A stretch of DNA of 64,000 nt from assembly GCA_021775455.1 (NCBI GenBank), contig JAJFHU010000053.1, positions 33,330-97,329 of the forward strand, written 5' to 3'. The notes below the pieces were generated by a model that did no database searches, was not told the DNA's origin, and was given only the letters and a program-made list of their open reading frames with translations. Shown here piece by piece: positions 26,466-35,416 of this stretch. Position 1 is the stretch's first letter. Each line of letters begins with the position of its first letter. The translations under genes were made by a program, and so were the position numbers. Source of the DNA: Hyphomicrobiales bacterium (GTDB taxonomy: Bacteria > Pseudomonadota > Alphaproteobacteria > Rhizobiales > Rhizobiaceae).

Positions 26466-28937
26466 TTAGTACAACCCGCCGGTACCCGACACTATTGCGC
26501 GGTTTGCATCCGGTGAAACGGTCAACTCGCCCTGCAACAGATCGTCAGTAAAGCCGATTACTGAATACACATCCGGTGGTGACGTGCCAGGCTTGAAAGC
26601 TTCCATGATAACCCCTTCGCCTTCGCCATCCGCATTGGCAAGCAAACCGGTTTTCCGGTTGATTGGAACCAACTTGATTCCACGCGGAACACGAAAATCC
26701 ACCGGCGGCTTGTCTGCAAGTGCCGCCTGCATGAACTCAGTGAATATTGGGGCTGCCAACCCACCCCCCGTACTGCCGCGTCCCATGGGTTTTGGTGTAT
26801 CAAATCCAACATAAACGCCCGTAACCATATCCGGGGTATAACCGACAAACCAGGCGTCTTTTTCCTCGTTTGTCGTGCCGGTTTTCCCGGCCACAGGCAC
26901 GCCCAGTACTTTTACACTGGTTGCAGTTCCCCGCTGAACCACGCCCTCCATCATGGAAGTAATTTGATAGGCGGTCATGGGATCGAGAACTTGCTCACGA
27001 TTATCCTCCAGCTCCGGCTCTTCCTGACCCTCCCAACTCGGAGCGTTGCAGTCGTTGCAAATACGCTCTTCATGCTTGAAAATTGTTTTGCCGTAACGGT
27101 CCTGAATGCGGTCAATAAGCGACGGTTTGATAGACCTGCCTCCATTGGCAAGAACCGAATAAGCGGCAGTCATGCGCATTACTGTGGTTTCACCGGATCC
27201 AAGCGACATTGAGAGAACTGGTAACATCTTGTCATAGACACCAAAGCGTTCCGCATATTGAGCAACCAATGGCATACCCATGTCTTTGGCCAATCTAACC
27301 GTCATCAGGTTCCGCGAACGCTCAATACCGAGCCGCAAGGTTGATGGGCCAGCATACTTGCCGCCATAGTTCTTTGGTTCCCAGATTCCCAAAGCATTTC
27401 CCTGATCGATCTTGATTGGGGCGTCCAGCACAACTGAAGATGGCGTGTAGCCGTTATCCAGCGCAGCTGCGTAAACAAACGGCTTAAATGATGATCCGGG
27501 CTGGCGATACGCCTGGGTTGCCCGGTTAAATTGTGAATCTGCGAATGAAAATCCGCCCGCCATCGCCAGCACCCGTCCTGTGAACGGATCCATAACCACA
27601 ATCGCACCAGATACCTTCGGTTTTTGGCGTAGCACAAATTGGCGGGCACCTTCGTCGCCTTTTTGTTCGACGAATATGACGTCCCCGGCATTCAAGACGC
27701 CATTTACGCCTTTGGCGGTTCGCTTGTCGCCCTCGATACTTATCTGCAATGCCCATTTCATGTCTTCAAGGGAAATAGTTCCGACAAGCCTGTCTTCCTT
27801 AAGTTTTCCGGACGCCTCCTTGCCTGGCTGGACGCCAATAGTTGCAGTTTCTGCATCTGTCCCCAGAACAACCGCAACCCTCCACTCTGGAACATCGGAA
27901 AAGTTTTCGATGTCACCAATGGTTTCGCCCCAGTCACTTCCCACCTCAACCGTTTGCAACGGCCCTCGGTAACCGCGACTGGTGTCATAGGCCATGAGAC
28001 CGTTGATCAAAGCCTTGCGAGCGTAATTCTGCATAATCGGATCAAGTGTTGTACGAATTGAAAGGCCGCCTTCGTAAAGAGCATCCTCTCCATAACGATC
28101 TACGATCTCACGGCGGACTTCCTCCGAAAAATACTCCGAAGCAAACAGATAGCTGGAACCACGTCGAGGGTTGACTTCCAAACCTTTCTGCTTGGCCTTA
28201 AGAGCCTCTTCATTGTTGATGTATCCGTTGGCCGCCATCCGGTCGATCACCCAGTTTCTACGCTCAATCGCCTCTTCTGTTTTACGAAATGGGTGGTAGT
28301 TGTTTGGACCTTTTGGCAAAGCGGCTAAGTAAGCTGCTTCATGCAGATCAAGTTCGTGAACCGATTTGTCGTAATAGGTAAGCGAAGCACCGGCAATTCC
28401 GTAGGCACCAAGCCCAAGGAAAATCTCATTCAGGTAAAGTTCCAGTATCCGGTCCTTTGAATAAGCCTGTTCGATTCGAAGAGACAGGATTGCTTCCTTG
28501 ATTTTCCGGTCTATCGAACGCTCATTCGACAACAGAAAGTTTTTTGCAACTTGTTGAGTGATTGTCGAAGCACCGACGGCACGACGGCCGGTGCCATAAT
28601 TCTTGATATTTGTAATTACTGCACGCGCTAGACCGTGCGGATCAATACCTTTATGGCTGTAAAAATTTTTGTCTTCGGCAGAAAGGTAAGCCTGCTTGAT
28701 CAGTTCCGGAACAGCCTGAATTGGCAAATATAGCCGCCGTTCACGGGCATATTCGGCCATCAGCTCGCCATTGGCCGCGTGTACCCGTGTGGTAACCGGA
28801 GGCTCATAAGCGTTCAAAACCTCGAAATCAGGCAAATCCTTGGATTGCTCGCTAACATACCAGCTCACTACCACCACACCAACAATTGCGAGGAGCATTC
28901 CCATACCGAAAAGGTAACCGAATAATCGAAGTAGCAT
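26466..28937 (-). CDS. mrcA: Penicillin-binding protein 1A (bifunctional transglycosylase/transpeptidase)
   Basis: The 823-residue protein polymerises and crosslinks peptidoglycan in the periplasm. A membrane anchor occupies residues about 3-27. The glycosyltransferase (GT51) has its catalytic glutamate in SAEDKNFYSHKG (Glu88), then GASTITQQVAKN and RKIKEAILSLRIE. The transpeptidase domain has SxxK in GSSFKPF near residue 480, the SRN motif in IERSRNLMTVR, and KTGTT near residue 686. A PCB_OB-like insert lies between. Length and motifs are complete. Confidence 0.97.
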   Translation of the reverse strand: MLLRLFGYLFGMGMLLAIVGVVVVSWYVSEQSKDLPDFEVLNAYEPPVTTRVHAANGELMAEYARERRLYLPIQAVPELIKQAYLSAEDKNFYSHKGIDPHGLARAVITNIKNYGTGRRAVGASTITQQVAKNFLLSNERSIDRKIKEAILSLRIEQAYSKDRILELYLNEIFLGLGAYGIAGASLTYYDKSVHELDLHEAAYLAALPKGPNNYHPFRKTEEAIERRNWVIDRMAANGYINNEEALKAKQKGLEVNPRRGSSYLFASEYFSEEVRREIVDRYGEDALYEGGLSIRTTLDPIMQNYARKALINGLMAYDTSRGYRGPLQTVEVGSDWGETIGDIENFSDVPEWRVAVVLGTDAETATIGVQPGKEASGKLKEDRLVGTISLEDMKWALQISIEGDKRTAKGVNGVLNAGDVIFVEQKGDEGARQFVLRQKPKVSGAIVVMDPFTGRVLAMAGGFSFADSQFNRATQAYRQPGSSFKPFVYAAALDNGYTPSSVVLDAPIKIDQGNALGIWEPKNYGGKYAGPSTLRLGIERSRNLMTVRLAKDMGMPLVAQYAERFGVYDKMLPVLSMSLGSGETTVMRMTAAYSVLANGGRSIKPSLIDRIQDRYGKTIFKHEERICNDCNAPSWEGQEEPELEDNREQVLDPMTAYQITSMMEGVVQRGTATSVKVLGVPVAGKTGTTNEEKDAWFVGYTPDMVTGVYVGFDTPKPMGRGSTGGGLAAPIFTEFMQAALADKPPVDFRVPRGIKLVPINRKTGLLANADGEGEGVIMEAFKPGTSPPDVYSVIGFTDDLLQGELTVSPDANRAIVSGTGGLY

Positions 28938-29095
28938 GCGTTGATAGCCCGATTCGTCTTAAAGTCCTTTTAGCACTTGTATCAAGGAAGATTCAAAACT
29001 TCTTCCAGATTACTAAATCCACCGAATGCGGAAACATTATGAAATCGCACTCATAATCTGTATTTAACCTACTACTTGGGTTTTCGAAACCGTGG

Positions 29096-29764
29096 TTACA
29101 AGAATCTTTTCATTGCGGACATTTTATCAAGGCTAGGGTCAGGACCCGTCCACAGCATCAGTATCAGAATAATCGAAGTTGCCGAAAGCGCATAAATCTC
29201 GCCCATAAAGCAGGAATCAACTGCGTGCTGAACGCGCCCGGTTTCGAACAAATACACCGTAGACAAATGTCCAGCGATGCACAGCAAAACCACAAAAACT
29301 ATAATTTTCAGATGATGACGACCAAAGATAACAAAGGCAATTGCAACAGAGCCAATGTAGTTCAGCTGAACGCCCGAATCCCTACCCAGCTCTGAAACAA
29401 AAAAGAAAAACGTGGTTGCTACCGTTATAGTCAAAACCCATGCCGCAGCAATTGAGTTGAAGCGATGCCAGAACGGTGCGGTAGCTGTGATGGATGCAGA
29501 TGCAAAGTTGCCAGCAATCAACCACTTTAATGACATGAAGTCATACATTGAGAAGTTGATTACGAAGGAAAGTGAAGAGATCGCTGAAAGATATCCGGCA
29601 AGATTGACGATAGACAATCTGCGGCGCGTTTCCCTGTCATAGCCACCAATGCCGATGCGCATTGCCCAGTCAATCCAACGCATAAACCGGTTAGTCGGAA
29701 GAGCAGCGTCGATTGCTTTACCAAAGGGAGACATTCCTCCCTGCTGTAACTCATGTGCGGGCAT
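29096..29764 (-). CDS. Six-helix membrane protein resembling the sensor half of adenylate cyclases (MASE7-like)
   Basis: This 222-residue protein from the ATG at 29764 has a GGAAAA ribosome-binding site. A cytoplasmic N-terminus with WAMRIGIGGYDRETRRRL is followed by about six membrane helices (LSSLSFVINFSMYDFMSLKW; FVSELGRDSGVQLNYIGSVAI; EIYALSATSIILILMLW). The GRDSGVQL turn and helix layout resemble the membrane sensor domain placed before class III adenylate cyclases. Here the frame stops just after helix six (DKMSAMKRFL), and no cyclase domain is coded before PBP1A, 158 nt away. It is either a truncated gene or a free-standing sensor. The family call is my recognition, not a search result. 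Confidence 0.6.
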   Translation of the reverse strand: MPAHELQQGGMSPFGKAIDAALPTNRFMRWIDWAMRIGIGGYDRETRRRLSIVNLAGYLSAISSLSFVINFSMYDFMSLKWLIAGNFASASITATAPFWHRFNSIAAAWVLTITVATTFFFFVSELGRDSGVQLNYIGSVAIAFVIFGRHHLKIIVFVVLLCIAGHLSTVYLFETGRVQHAVDSCFMGEIYALSATSIILILMLWTGPDPSLDKMSAMKRFL

Positions 29765-29866
29765 CAAGTTTTCCGGTTATCCAGAACTCCTTGAAACATA
29801 ACGCCAATTCCCGGAAAACACGCGAAAATGTTTGCTGGAATAATTACGGTGAGAAGACAAAAGAGA

Positions 29867-30844
29867 TTAGTTGCCGGCTATCTGTTCGGCCTTTTCAACC
29901 AGAACTTCAGCTTGCCGGATAGAGGCATAATCGATCAGGCGGCCGTCCAGAGAAACGGCACCCTTGCCTTCCTTTGCTGCCTGTTCCATGGCTTCAAGAA
30001 TGCGCCGAGCCTTCGTCACTTCTGCTTCTGACGGACTCATCACCTCGTTGGCGAGTTCAATCTGCGACGGGTGAACTGCCCACTTGCCCTCGCAGCCAAG
30101 CACCGCCGCGCGTTTTGCAGCAGCCCTGTAACCATCGGGGTCTGAAAAATCACCAAACGGCCCATCAATTGGACGCAGGCCATTGGCCCTCGCGCATACA
30201 ACCATCTTGGAAAGTGGGTAATGCCACATGTCATCCCAATGAACATCGCGATTGCCGTTGTCATCCGGGTCAGTCAGAACCGAATAATCTTCGTTCACGC
30301 CACCAATCACAGTAGTTCGTGCACGTGTTGACGCTGCATAATCCGCAACACCGAAGTGAAGTGACTCATTACGGTTACTGGCTGCTGCAATTTCAGCAAC
30401 ATTTTGCATACCCAACGCTGTCTCGATAATATGTTCAAATCCAATGCGTTTTTTGAAACTTTTTGCATCCTCAATTTGGGTAACCAGCATGTCGACCGCA
30501 TAGACGTCTGCAGCGGTTCCGACTTTCGGAATCATGATCAAATCCAGATTGTTTCCAGCTTGCTCTACGACGTCAACAACGTCGCGATACATGTAGTGGG
30601 TATCAAGGCCATTAATGCGAACTGACACAGATTTCCCCGACCAGTCGAGATCATTAAGAGCTTCAATGATGTTCTTTCGAGCCTGTTCCTTGTCGTCGGG
30701 TGCCACCGCATCTTCAAGATCCAGGAACACGACATCTGAATTGGATTTTGCTGCTTTTTCAAGGAGTTGTACCTGACTTCCTGGTACAGCCAACTCACTT
30801 CTGTTTAGCCTGGCAAGTGCCTGTTCGATTGCGTGAAAACTCAT
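29867..30844 (-). CDS. mcl: L-malyl-CoA / beta-methylmalyl-CoA lyase
   Basis: This 325-residue HpcH/HpaI-type (CitE-like) lyase splits malyl-CoA to acetyl-CoA and glyoxylate, the closing step of the serine cycle. Motifs seen: NRSELAVPGSQVQLLEKA, DVVFLDLEDAVAPDDKEQAR (metal and CoA region), SVRINGLDTHYMYRD, and the C-terminal GCEGKWAVHPSQIELANEV. The ATG at 30844 has a GGGAG upstream; the longer frame (to 30910) adds 22 unlike residues. It lies downstream of a LuxR-type regulator on the same strand and divergent from sgaA-mtkAB, which supply its substrate. Ethylmalonyl-CoA-pathway use is an alternative role. Confidence 0.9.
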   Translation of the reverse strand: MSFHAIEQALARLNRSELAVPGSQVQLLEKAAKSNSDVVFLDLEDAVAPDDKEQARKNIIEALNDLDWSGKSVSVRINGLDTHYMYRDVVDVVEQAGNNLDLIMIPKVGTAADVYAVDMLVTQIEDAKSFKKRIGFEHIIETALGMQNVAEIAAASNRNESLHFGVADYAASTRARTTVIGGVNEDYSVLTDPDDNGNRDVHWDDMWHYPLSKMVVCARANGLRPIDGPFGDFSDPDGYRAAAKRAAVLGCEGKWAVHPSQIELANEVMSPSEAEVTKARRILEAMEQAAKEGKGAVSLDGRLIDYASIRQAEVLVEKAEQIAGN

Positions 30845-30974
30845 GGCCTGGCTACTCCCTGTAAAAACATTGATGTCACAAGGCGAAGGGCAATCTGTTT
30901 TTTTGGCCAAAATGTCAAGGAAAAAATTTACGCCAATGACGGATCAGAAATTCGGATATTCAACATCCGGCAAA

Positions 30975-31613
30975 TCATTCATCCGGCAAGTTCCCATCCC
31001 TCGATAGCGCCGAATAATAAAATGCTACGGCTTGAGCCCGATTCTTGATCGACAATTTTTCATAAATATTTCGCAAGTGAAATTTCACGGTGTTGATGGA
31101 AACATTGTGCTCGACAGCGATCTCATTATTGGAACTTCCCTTTGCAAGTGAGACTAGGAACAGTCTTTCCGTTCGAGTGAGTTGATGGATCGGGTCTGCC
31201 CGCAAATCGCGAACATCAAGGAATGGGAAAACCATCTTTCCCGCCGCTACCGAAGCAATAATATCCATCAGCTCAGCAGGTGTATTGTTTCGAGAACAAA
31301 ACCCAGCCGCACCTGCCGCCATTGCCCGGCGTGATATTTCCTGCGCATCCCCTTGGGCGTAGACAACAATTCTAGGAGCATTTTCGTGCTCTCGCAAAAT
31401 TTGAATGATTTTCTCGCTACCGATTTCGGGCATGTACCAATCAATCACACCCACCTCAACCGGTACACGAAAAACTGCTTCAAGAAATCCCTCTGCAGTA
31501 CTTGCTGTGGCGACAAGACTGAAACGCCGATCCTTTGTCACAAACCCGGACAAAGCTGAAAGCATCAACGGGTTGTTGTCAGAAATTGCTACATCTATTC
31601 CTGGTACTTCCAT
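30975..31613 (-). CDS. NarL/FixJ (LuxR-type) response regulator
   Basis: This 212-residue protein has an N-terminal receiver-like domain with phospho-acceptor Asp58 (VGVIDWYMPE) and acidic SDNN at residues 11-14. A C-terminal LuxR helix-turn-helix follows (LTRTERLFLVSLAKGSSNNEIA; HNVSINTVKFHLRNIYEKLSIKNRAQAV). The usual switch lysine region reads GFCSRNNTP in place of the common Lys-containing motif, so phosphorylation may be atypical. It lies between the divergent serine-cycle genes and 130 nt upstream of mcl on the same strand, which makes it a good candidate regulator of the island. No histidine kinase is nearby. Confidence 0.88.
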   Translation of the reverse strand: MEVPGIDVAISDNNPLMLSALSGFVTKDRRFSLVATASTAEGFLEAVFRVPVEVGVIDWYMPEIGSEKIIQILREHENAPRIVVYAQGDAQEISRRAMAAGAAGFCSRNNTPAELMDIIASVAAGKMVFPFLDVRDLRADPIHQLTRTERLFLVSLAKGSSNNEIAVEHNVSINTVKFHLRNIYEKLSIKNRAQAVAFYYSALSRDGNLPDE

Positions 31614-31946
31614 TTCAGTTCCTGTGTCCTTGAGTTCAAATCACAACGATGATTGGCCGTATTTCGGTTGCAATGGGAAATTTCCGTCGAGAATATATAC
31701 ATAAAAACTGTAAATTCCCACCCATTTGAATAGGTATTTTTGTAAACTCTGTCAATTTCTATTCTATTAGGTGGTAATATCCCTATTCTTTTAGTTACCA
31801 AAAGAATGTGAAATGGGTGTTGAGAAAAGATCAGCAACTCGGCAATCTTTCTTTACGGGAGCTTCAATAATGCCTGTCGAGACGTGGGAAATCCAGCCTG
31901 GCACGGCATATCTCCTGATAAAGAGTGGGGAACAGGAAACTATCCA
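31614..31946. promoter_or_regulatory. Divergent regulatory region of the serine-cycle island, with an inverted repeat at 31785-31807
   Basis: These 333 nt lie between the response-regulator gene and sgaA and hold no supported gene. ATTCTTTT (31785-31792) and AAAAGAAT (31800-31807) form an 8-bp inverted repeat around AGTTACC. The block 31725-31800 is AT-rich and contains related TATTAGGT / AATAGGT elements (CATTTGAATAGGTATT and TTCTATTAGGTGG). This is a plausible operator and promoter area for sgaA-mtkAB. Confidence 0.5.
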
Positions 31947-33152
31947 ATGATCAACCAAACCGGAAACCTCGGCCTGTTCGTTCCAGGCCCAACAAATGTC
32001 CCGCATGATGTGCGCAGAGCAATCGATATCCCAATGGAGGATCATCGAGCGCCGGATCTTCCTGAATTCACGCTTCCTTTGTTCGCTGATCTCAAAAAGA
32101 TTTTCAAAACCGAATCCGGCCAGGTCTTTCTTTTTCCTGGTTCCGGAACTGGTGGATGGGAAGCAGCAGTTACCAATACGCTTAACCGTGGCGACAAGGT
32201 TTTGATGTCACGGTTTGGACAGTTCTCTCACCTTTGGATCGATATGTGCGAGCGGATGGGTCTGGACGTGGTCGCAATTGAATGCGAGTGGGGTGAAGGT
32301 GTGCCTCTGGATCAGTACCACGACACTCTGAAAGCAGATACCGGCCAGGAGATCAAAGCTGTATTTGCCACCCAGAATGAAACCGCAACTGGTGTCCAAA
32401 GTGACATTTCCGGCGTCCGCAAGGCAATCGATGATGCCAATCACCCGGCGATGCTCTTTGTAGATGGCGTCAGTTCCATTGCCAGTATCGATTTTCAGAT
32501 GGATGCCTGGGGAGTGGACATTGCCGTTTCCGGTTCGCAAAAAGGCTTCATGCTGCCTGCCGGTCTGGCGATTATGTGTGTTAGCCAGAAGGCGCTTGAA
32601 GCTTCAAAAAATGGCACGATGCATCGATGCTATTTTGACTTTAAGGACATGGTCAACACCAACAAGGATGGTTATTTCCCCTACACACCACCAATGAGCC
32701 TTATTCGCGGCTTGCGCGTATCAATTGACCGCCTGTTGGCGGAAGGGTTGGAGAATGTCTTTGCTCGTCATAATTATCTGGCAGGTGGTGTCCGTGCTGC
32801 GGTTGATGCGTGGGGTCTGAAACTTTGCGCCAAAGAGCCCAAATGGCATTCAGACACCGTAAGCGCGATTTGCCTGCCTGATGGATTTGATTCCGGCGAA
32901 CTGCTTCGCCACGCTTACAGTCGCTACAATCTATCTCTGGGTGCAGGACTTTCCAAGGTTGCGGGGCGTGTTTTCCGCATTGGCCACCTAGGTGATCTAA
33001 ACGAAATCATGCTGATGGGCGCACTTGCAGGTTCAGAAATGACAATGCGTGATCTGGGTGTCTCAATTACCGCAGGTAGCGGTGTTGGTGCAGCAGAGGA
33101 GTTTTACCGCACAAACTATCAGGCCAGATCAGAGTTACAGGCTGCAGAATAA
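31947..33152 (+). CDS. sgaA: Serine-glyoxylate aminotransferase
   Basis: The 401-residue class V aminotransferase converts serine and glyoxylate to hydroxypyruvate and glycine, the entry reaction of the serine cycle. Motifs: FVPGPTNVPHDVRRAI at the N-terminus, FLFPGSGTGGWEAAV (PLP phosphate cup), ATQNETATGVQSDI, and the PLP lysine Lys199 in AVSGSQKGFMLPAG. The start at 31947 is chosen because MINQTGNLGLFVPGPT is the family N-terminus and GGAA precedes it; the longer frame adds 21 unrelated residues. mtkA follows after 32 nt. Confidence 0.93.
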   Translation: MINQTGNLGLFVPGPTNVPHDVRRAIDIPMEDHRAPDLPEFTLPLFADLKKIFKTESGQVFLFPGSGTGGWEAAVTNTLNRGDKVLMSRFGQFSHLWIDMCERMGLDVVAIECEWGEGVPLDQYHDTLKADTGQEIKAVFATQNETATGVQSDISGVRKAIDDANHPAMLFVDGVSSIASIDFQMDAWGVDIAVSGSQKGFMLPAGLAIMCVSQKALEASKNGTMHRCYFDFKDMVNTNKDGYFPYTPPMSLIRGLRVSIDRLLAEGLENVFARHNYLAGGVRAAVDAWGLKLCAKEPKWHSDTVSAICLPDGFDSGELLRHAYSRYNLSLGAGLSKVAGRVFRIGHLGDLNEIMLMGALAGSEMTMRDLGVSITAGSGVGAAEEFYRTNYQARSELQAAE

Positions 33153-33184
33153 CATCGATGTAACGTCCTTATCGGAGCAAAATT

Positions 33185-34381
33185 ATGGACATTCACGAAT
33201 ATCAGGCAAAAGAAATACTCTCTTCCTTCGGGGTTCAGGTTCCCCGTGGCGGATTGGCATACAGTCCCGAACAGGCGGCCTACAGGGCTCGTGAAATTGG
33301 TGGCAACAAATGGATTGTCAAGGCACAGGTCCATACCGGAGGCAGGGGTAAGGCCGGTGGAATTCGGGTCTGCACTGACGAAAACCAGGTGGAAGAAGAA
33401 GCGGGTGACTTGTTTGGCAAGCGCCTGGTTACCAACCAAACCGGCCCGGAAGGCAAAGTCATATACCGTGTCTATGTTGAAGGTGGTGTTGCGATCCAAT
33501 CCGAGCTTTACCTTGGATTTGTTCTGGATCGAAAATCAGAGCGTGTGATGCTGGTTGCATCAGCGTCCGGCGGTATGGAAATTGAGGAAATTTCCGCCAA
33601 GAAGCCGGAGACCATTGTGCGTTGTTCCATCGAACCTGCTGTAGGAATGCAAGAGTTTCAGGCACGCGAAGTCGCTTTCCAACTCGGACTTGCCCCTGCC
33701 CTTATTCAACAGGCAGCGTCGACCATGATGGGCAGTTACAAGGCGTTCAAGGAACTTGATGCAACCATGCTGGAAATCAACCCGCTGGTCATTACCGAAG
33801 AAAATGAAATCTTTGCACTTGATGCGAAAATGACGTTTGACGACAACGCGCTTTTCCGCCATCTGGAAATCTCGGAGTTGCGCGACAAGTCCCAGGAAGA
33901 CCCTCGCGAAACCCAAGCGGCTGACCGGGGTCTCAATTACGTAGGCCTTGAAGGTGATATTGGCTGTATTGTAAACGGAGCAGGCCTTGCGATGGCCACC
34001 ATGGATACAATCAAGCTTGCAGGCGGTGAGCCTTCAAACTTTCTGGATATTGGCGGCGGCGCCACACCGAAAAGGGTGGCACAGGCATTCCGACTGGTAA
34101 TGTCAGACAAAAACGTAAAAGCCGTGTTGGTAAACATTTTTGCCGGCATCAACCGCTGTGACTGGGTCGCGCAAGGCATTATCGAAGCAATCGAAAAAGA
34201 GCCGCTGGATGTTCCCCTAATCGTTCGTCTGGCGGGAACAAATGTCGATGAAGGTCGGAAAATCCTGGCGGAAAGTGGCCTGTCAATTATCCACGCTACA
34301 ACGCTCGCAGAAGCTGCTCAACGTGCAGTTACCGCAAGCCAAAACAGCGCCAAACACAACGTAAGATTGGTGGCATCCTAA
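33185..34381 (+). CDS. mtkA: Malate-CoA ligase (malate thiokinase) beta subunit
   Basis: This 398-residue protein has an N-terminal ATP-grasp domain ([62 protein letters not shown], shortened here in part) and a C-terminal CoA-ligase domain ([32 protein letters not shown]). This layout is shared by succinyl-CoA synthetase beta (SucC) and malate thiokinase beta. Placement between sgaA and mtkB, opposite malyl-CoA lyase, favours MtkA. A GGAG ribosome-binding site precedes the ATG. Its stop overlaps the mtkB start by one base (TAATG), which points to coupled translation in equal amounts. Confidence 0.9.
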   Translation: MDIHEYQAKEILSSFGVQVPRGGLAYSPEQAAYRAREIGGNKWIVKAQVHTGGRGKAGGIRVCTDENQVEEEAGDLFGKRLVTNQTGPEGKVIYRVYVEGGVAIQSELYLGFVLDRKSERVMLVASASGGMEIEEISAKKPETIVRCSIEPAVGMQEFQAREVAFQLGLAPALIQQAASTMMGSYKAFKELDATMLEINPLVITEENEIFALDAKMTFDDNALFRHLEISELRDKSQEDPRETQAADRGLNYVGLEGDIGCIVNGAGLAMATMDTIKLAGGEPSNFLDIGGGATPKRVAQAFRLVMSDKNVKAVLVNIFAGINRCDWVAQGIIEAIEKEPLDVPLIVRLAGTNVDEGRKILAESGLSIIHATTLAEAAQRAVTASQNSAKHNVRLVAS

Positions 34382-35268
34382 TGAGCATTCTGATCAACAA
34401 AGACACAAAAGTACTGGTTCAGGGAATAACCGGAAAGATTGGCAATTTCCATACTGAGGAAATGATTGAATACGGCACCAACATAGTAGGCGGCGTCACC
34501 CCCGGTAAGGGTGGAGAGACCACGCATGGGGTGCCTGTGTTCAATACAGTTAAAGAAGCTGTTGAGGCGACGGGTGCGGAGGCCAGTATCGTTATGGTCC
34601 CACCACCGTTCGCAGCAGATTCGATCATGGAAGCCGCAGATGGCAGAATCGAATTTTGTGTCGCCATCACCGATGGAATTCCCGCGCAGGACATGATCCG
34701 GGTAAAACGCTACATGCGTCGTTATCCCAGGGAAAAAAGGATGCGCCTGACCGGACCAAACTGTGCCGGCACCATCACACCCGGTGAAGCGTTGCTTGGT
34801 ATCATGCCGGGTCATATCTACACACCAGGCAAGGTCGGCATCGTTGGACGTTCAGGTACGCTTGGTTATGAGGCAGCGTCGCAAATGAGTGCACTGGGCA
34901 TCGGTGTATCTACAAGCGTTGGAATTGGCGGTGATCCAATCAACGGATCATCTTTTCGCGATATCCTGCAGTTGTTCGAAGAGGATCCCGGCACCGAAGC
35001 AGTCGTCATGATTGGTGAAATTGGCGGTCCGCAAGAGGCCGAAGCTGCAGAATTTGTCCGTGATCACATGTCAAAGCCGGTAATTGTCTACATTGCGGGG
35101 TTAACGGCTCCAAAGGGCAAAACCATGGGTCATGCGGGTGCGATCATTTCTGCCTTCGGTGAAAGTGCCAGTGAAAAAGTAGAAATTCTTCGTGATGTTG
35201 GAGCTGCAATTGCAGAATCTCCATCTGACATTGGCAACACAGTAGAGCGCGTTTTGAAAGCCGCATAA
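34381..35268 (+). CDS. mtkB: Malate-CoA ligase (malate thiokinase) alpha subunit
   Basis: This 295-residue SucD-type subunit has an N-terminal CoA-binding Rossmann domain (KVLVQGITGKIGNFHTEEM; ETTHGVPVFNTVKEAV) and the phospho-histidine His251 in KGKTMGHAGAIIS. LTGPNCAGTITPGEA and GRSGTLGYEAA are also intact. With MtkA it makes malyl-CoA from malate, CoA and ATP. The start ATG shares its A with the mtkA stop codon. A possible hairpin terminator follows at 35275-35296. Succinyl-CoA synthetase alpha is the alternative; the neighbours argue against it. Confidence 0.9.
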   Translation: MSILINKDTKVLVQGITGKIGNFHTEEMIEYGTNIVGGVTPGKGGETTHGVPVFNTVKEAVEATGAEASIVMVPPPFAADSIMEAADGRIEFCVAITDGIPAQDMIRVKRYMRRYPREKRMRLTGPNCAGTITPGEALLGIMPGHIYTPGKVGIVGRSGTLGYEAASQMSALGIGVSTSVGIGGDPINGSSFRDILQLFEEDPGTEAVVMIGEIGGPQEAEAAEFVRDHMSKPVIVYIAGLTAPKGKTMGHAGAIISAFGESASEKVEILRDVGAAIAESPSDIGNTVERVLKAA

Positions 35269-35274
35269 CTTTTT

Positions 35275-35296
35275 GAGGGTGGCGTTGGCAACCCTC
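35275..35296 (+). terminator. Possible terminator after mtkB
   Basis: GAGGGT (35275-35280) and ACCCTC (35291-35296) can pair around a 10-nt loop, followed by CTTTCCCTTCT. The pyrimidine tail is poor in U, so it is a weak candidate. Confidence 0.4.
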
Positions 35297-35416
35297 CTTT
35301 CCCTTCTCCACCAACTAGGGGTCTGATGTGATAAGCGTCAGGCCCATTTTTTTCAATTCTACAATATGGCCCGCTCTGATTCTCCGTGATACATTCAATG
35401 GATCAAGGGAGAGCAT

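Noticed and set aside
33185..35268. Calling the ligase pair succinyl-CoA synthetase (sucCD)
   Set aside because: Their place between serine-glyoxylate aminotransferase and malyl-CoA lyase genes, and the absence of TCA genes nearby, fit malate thiokinase better.
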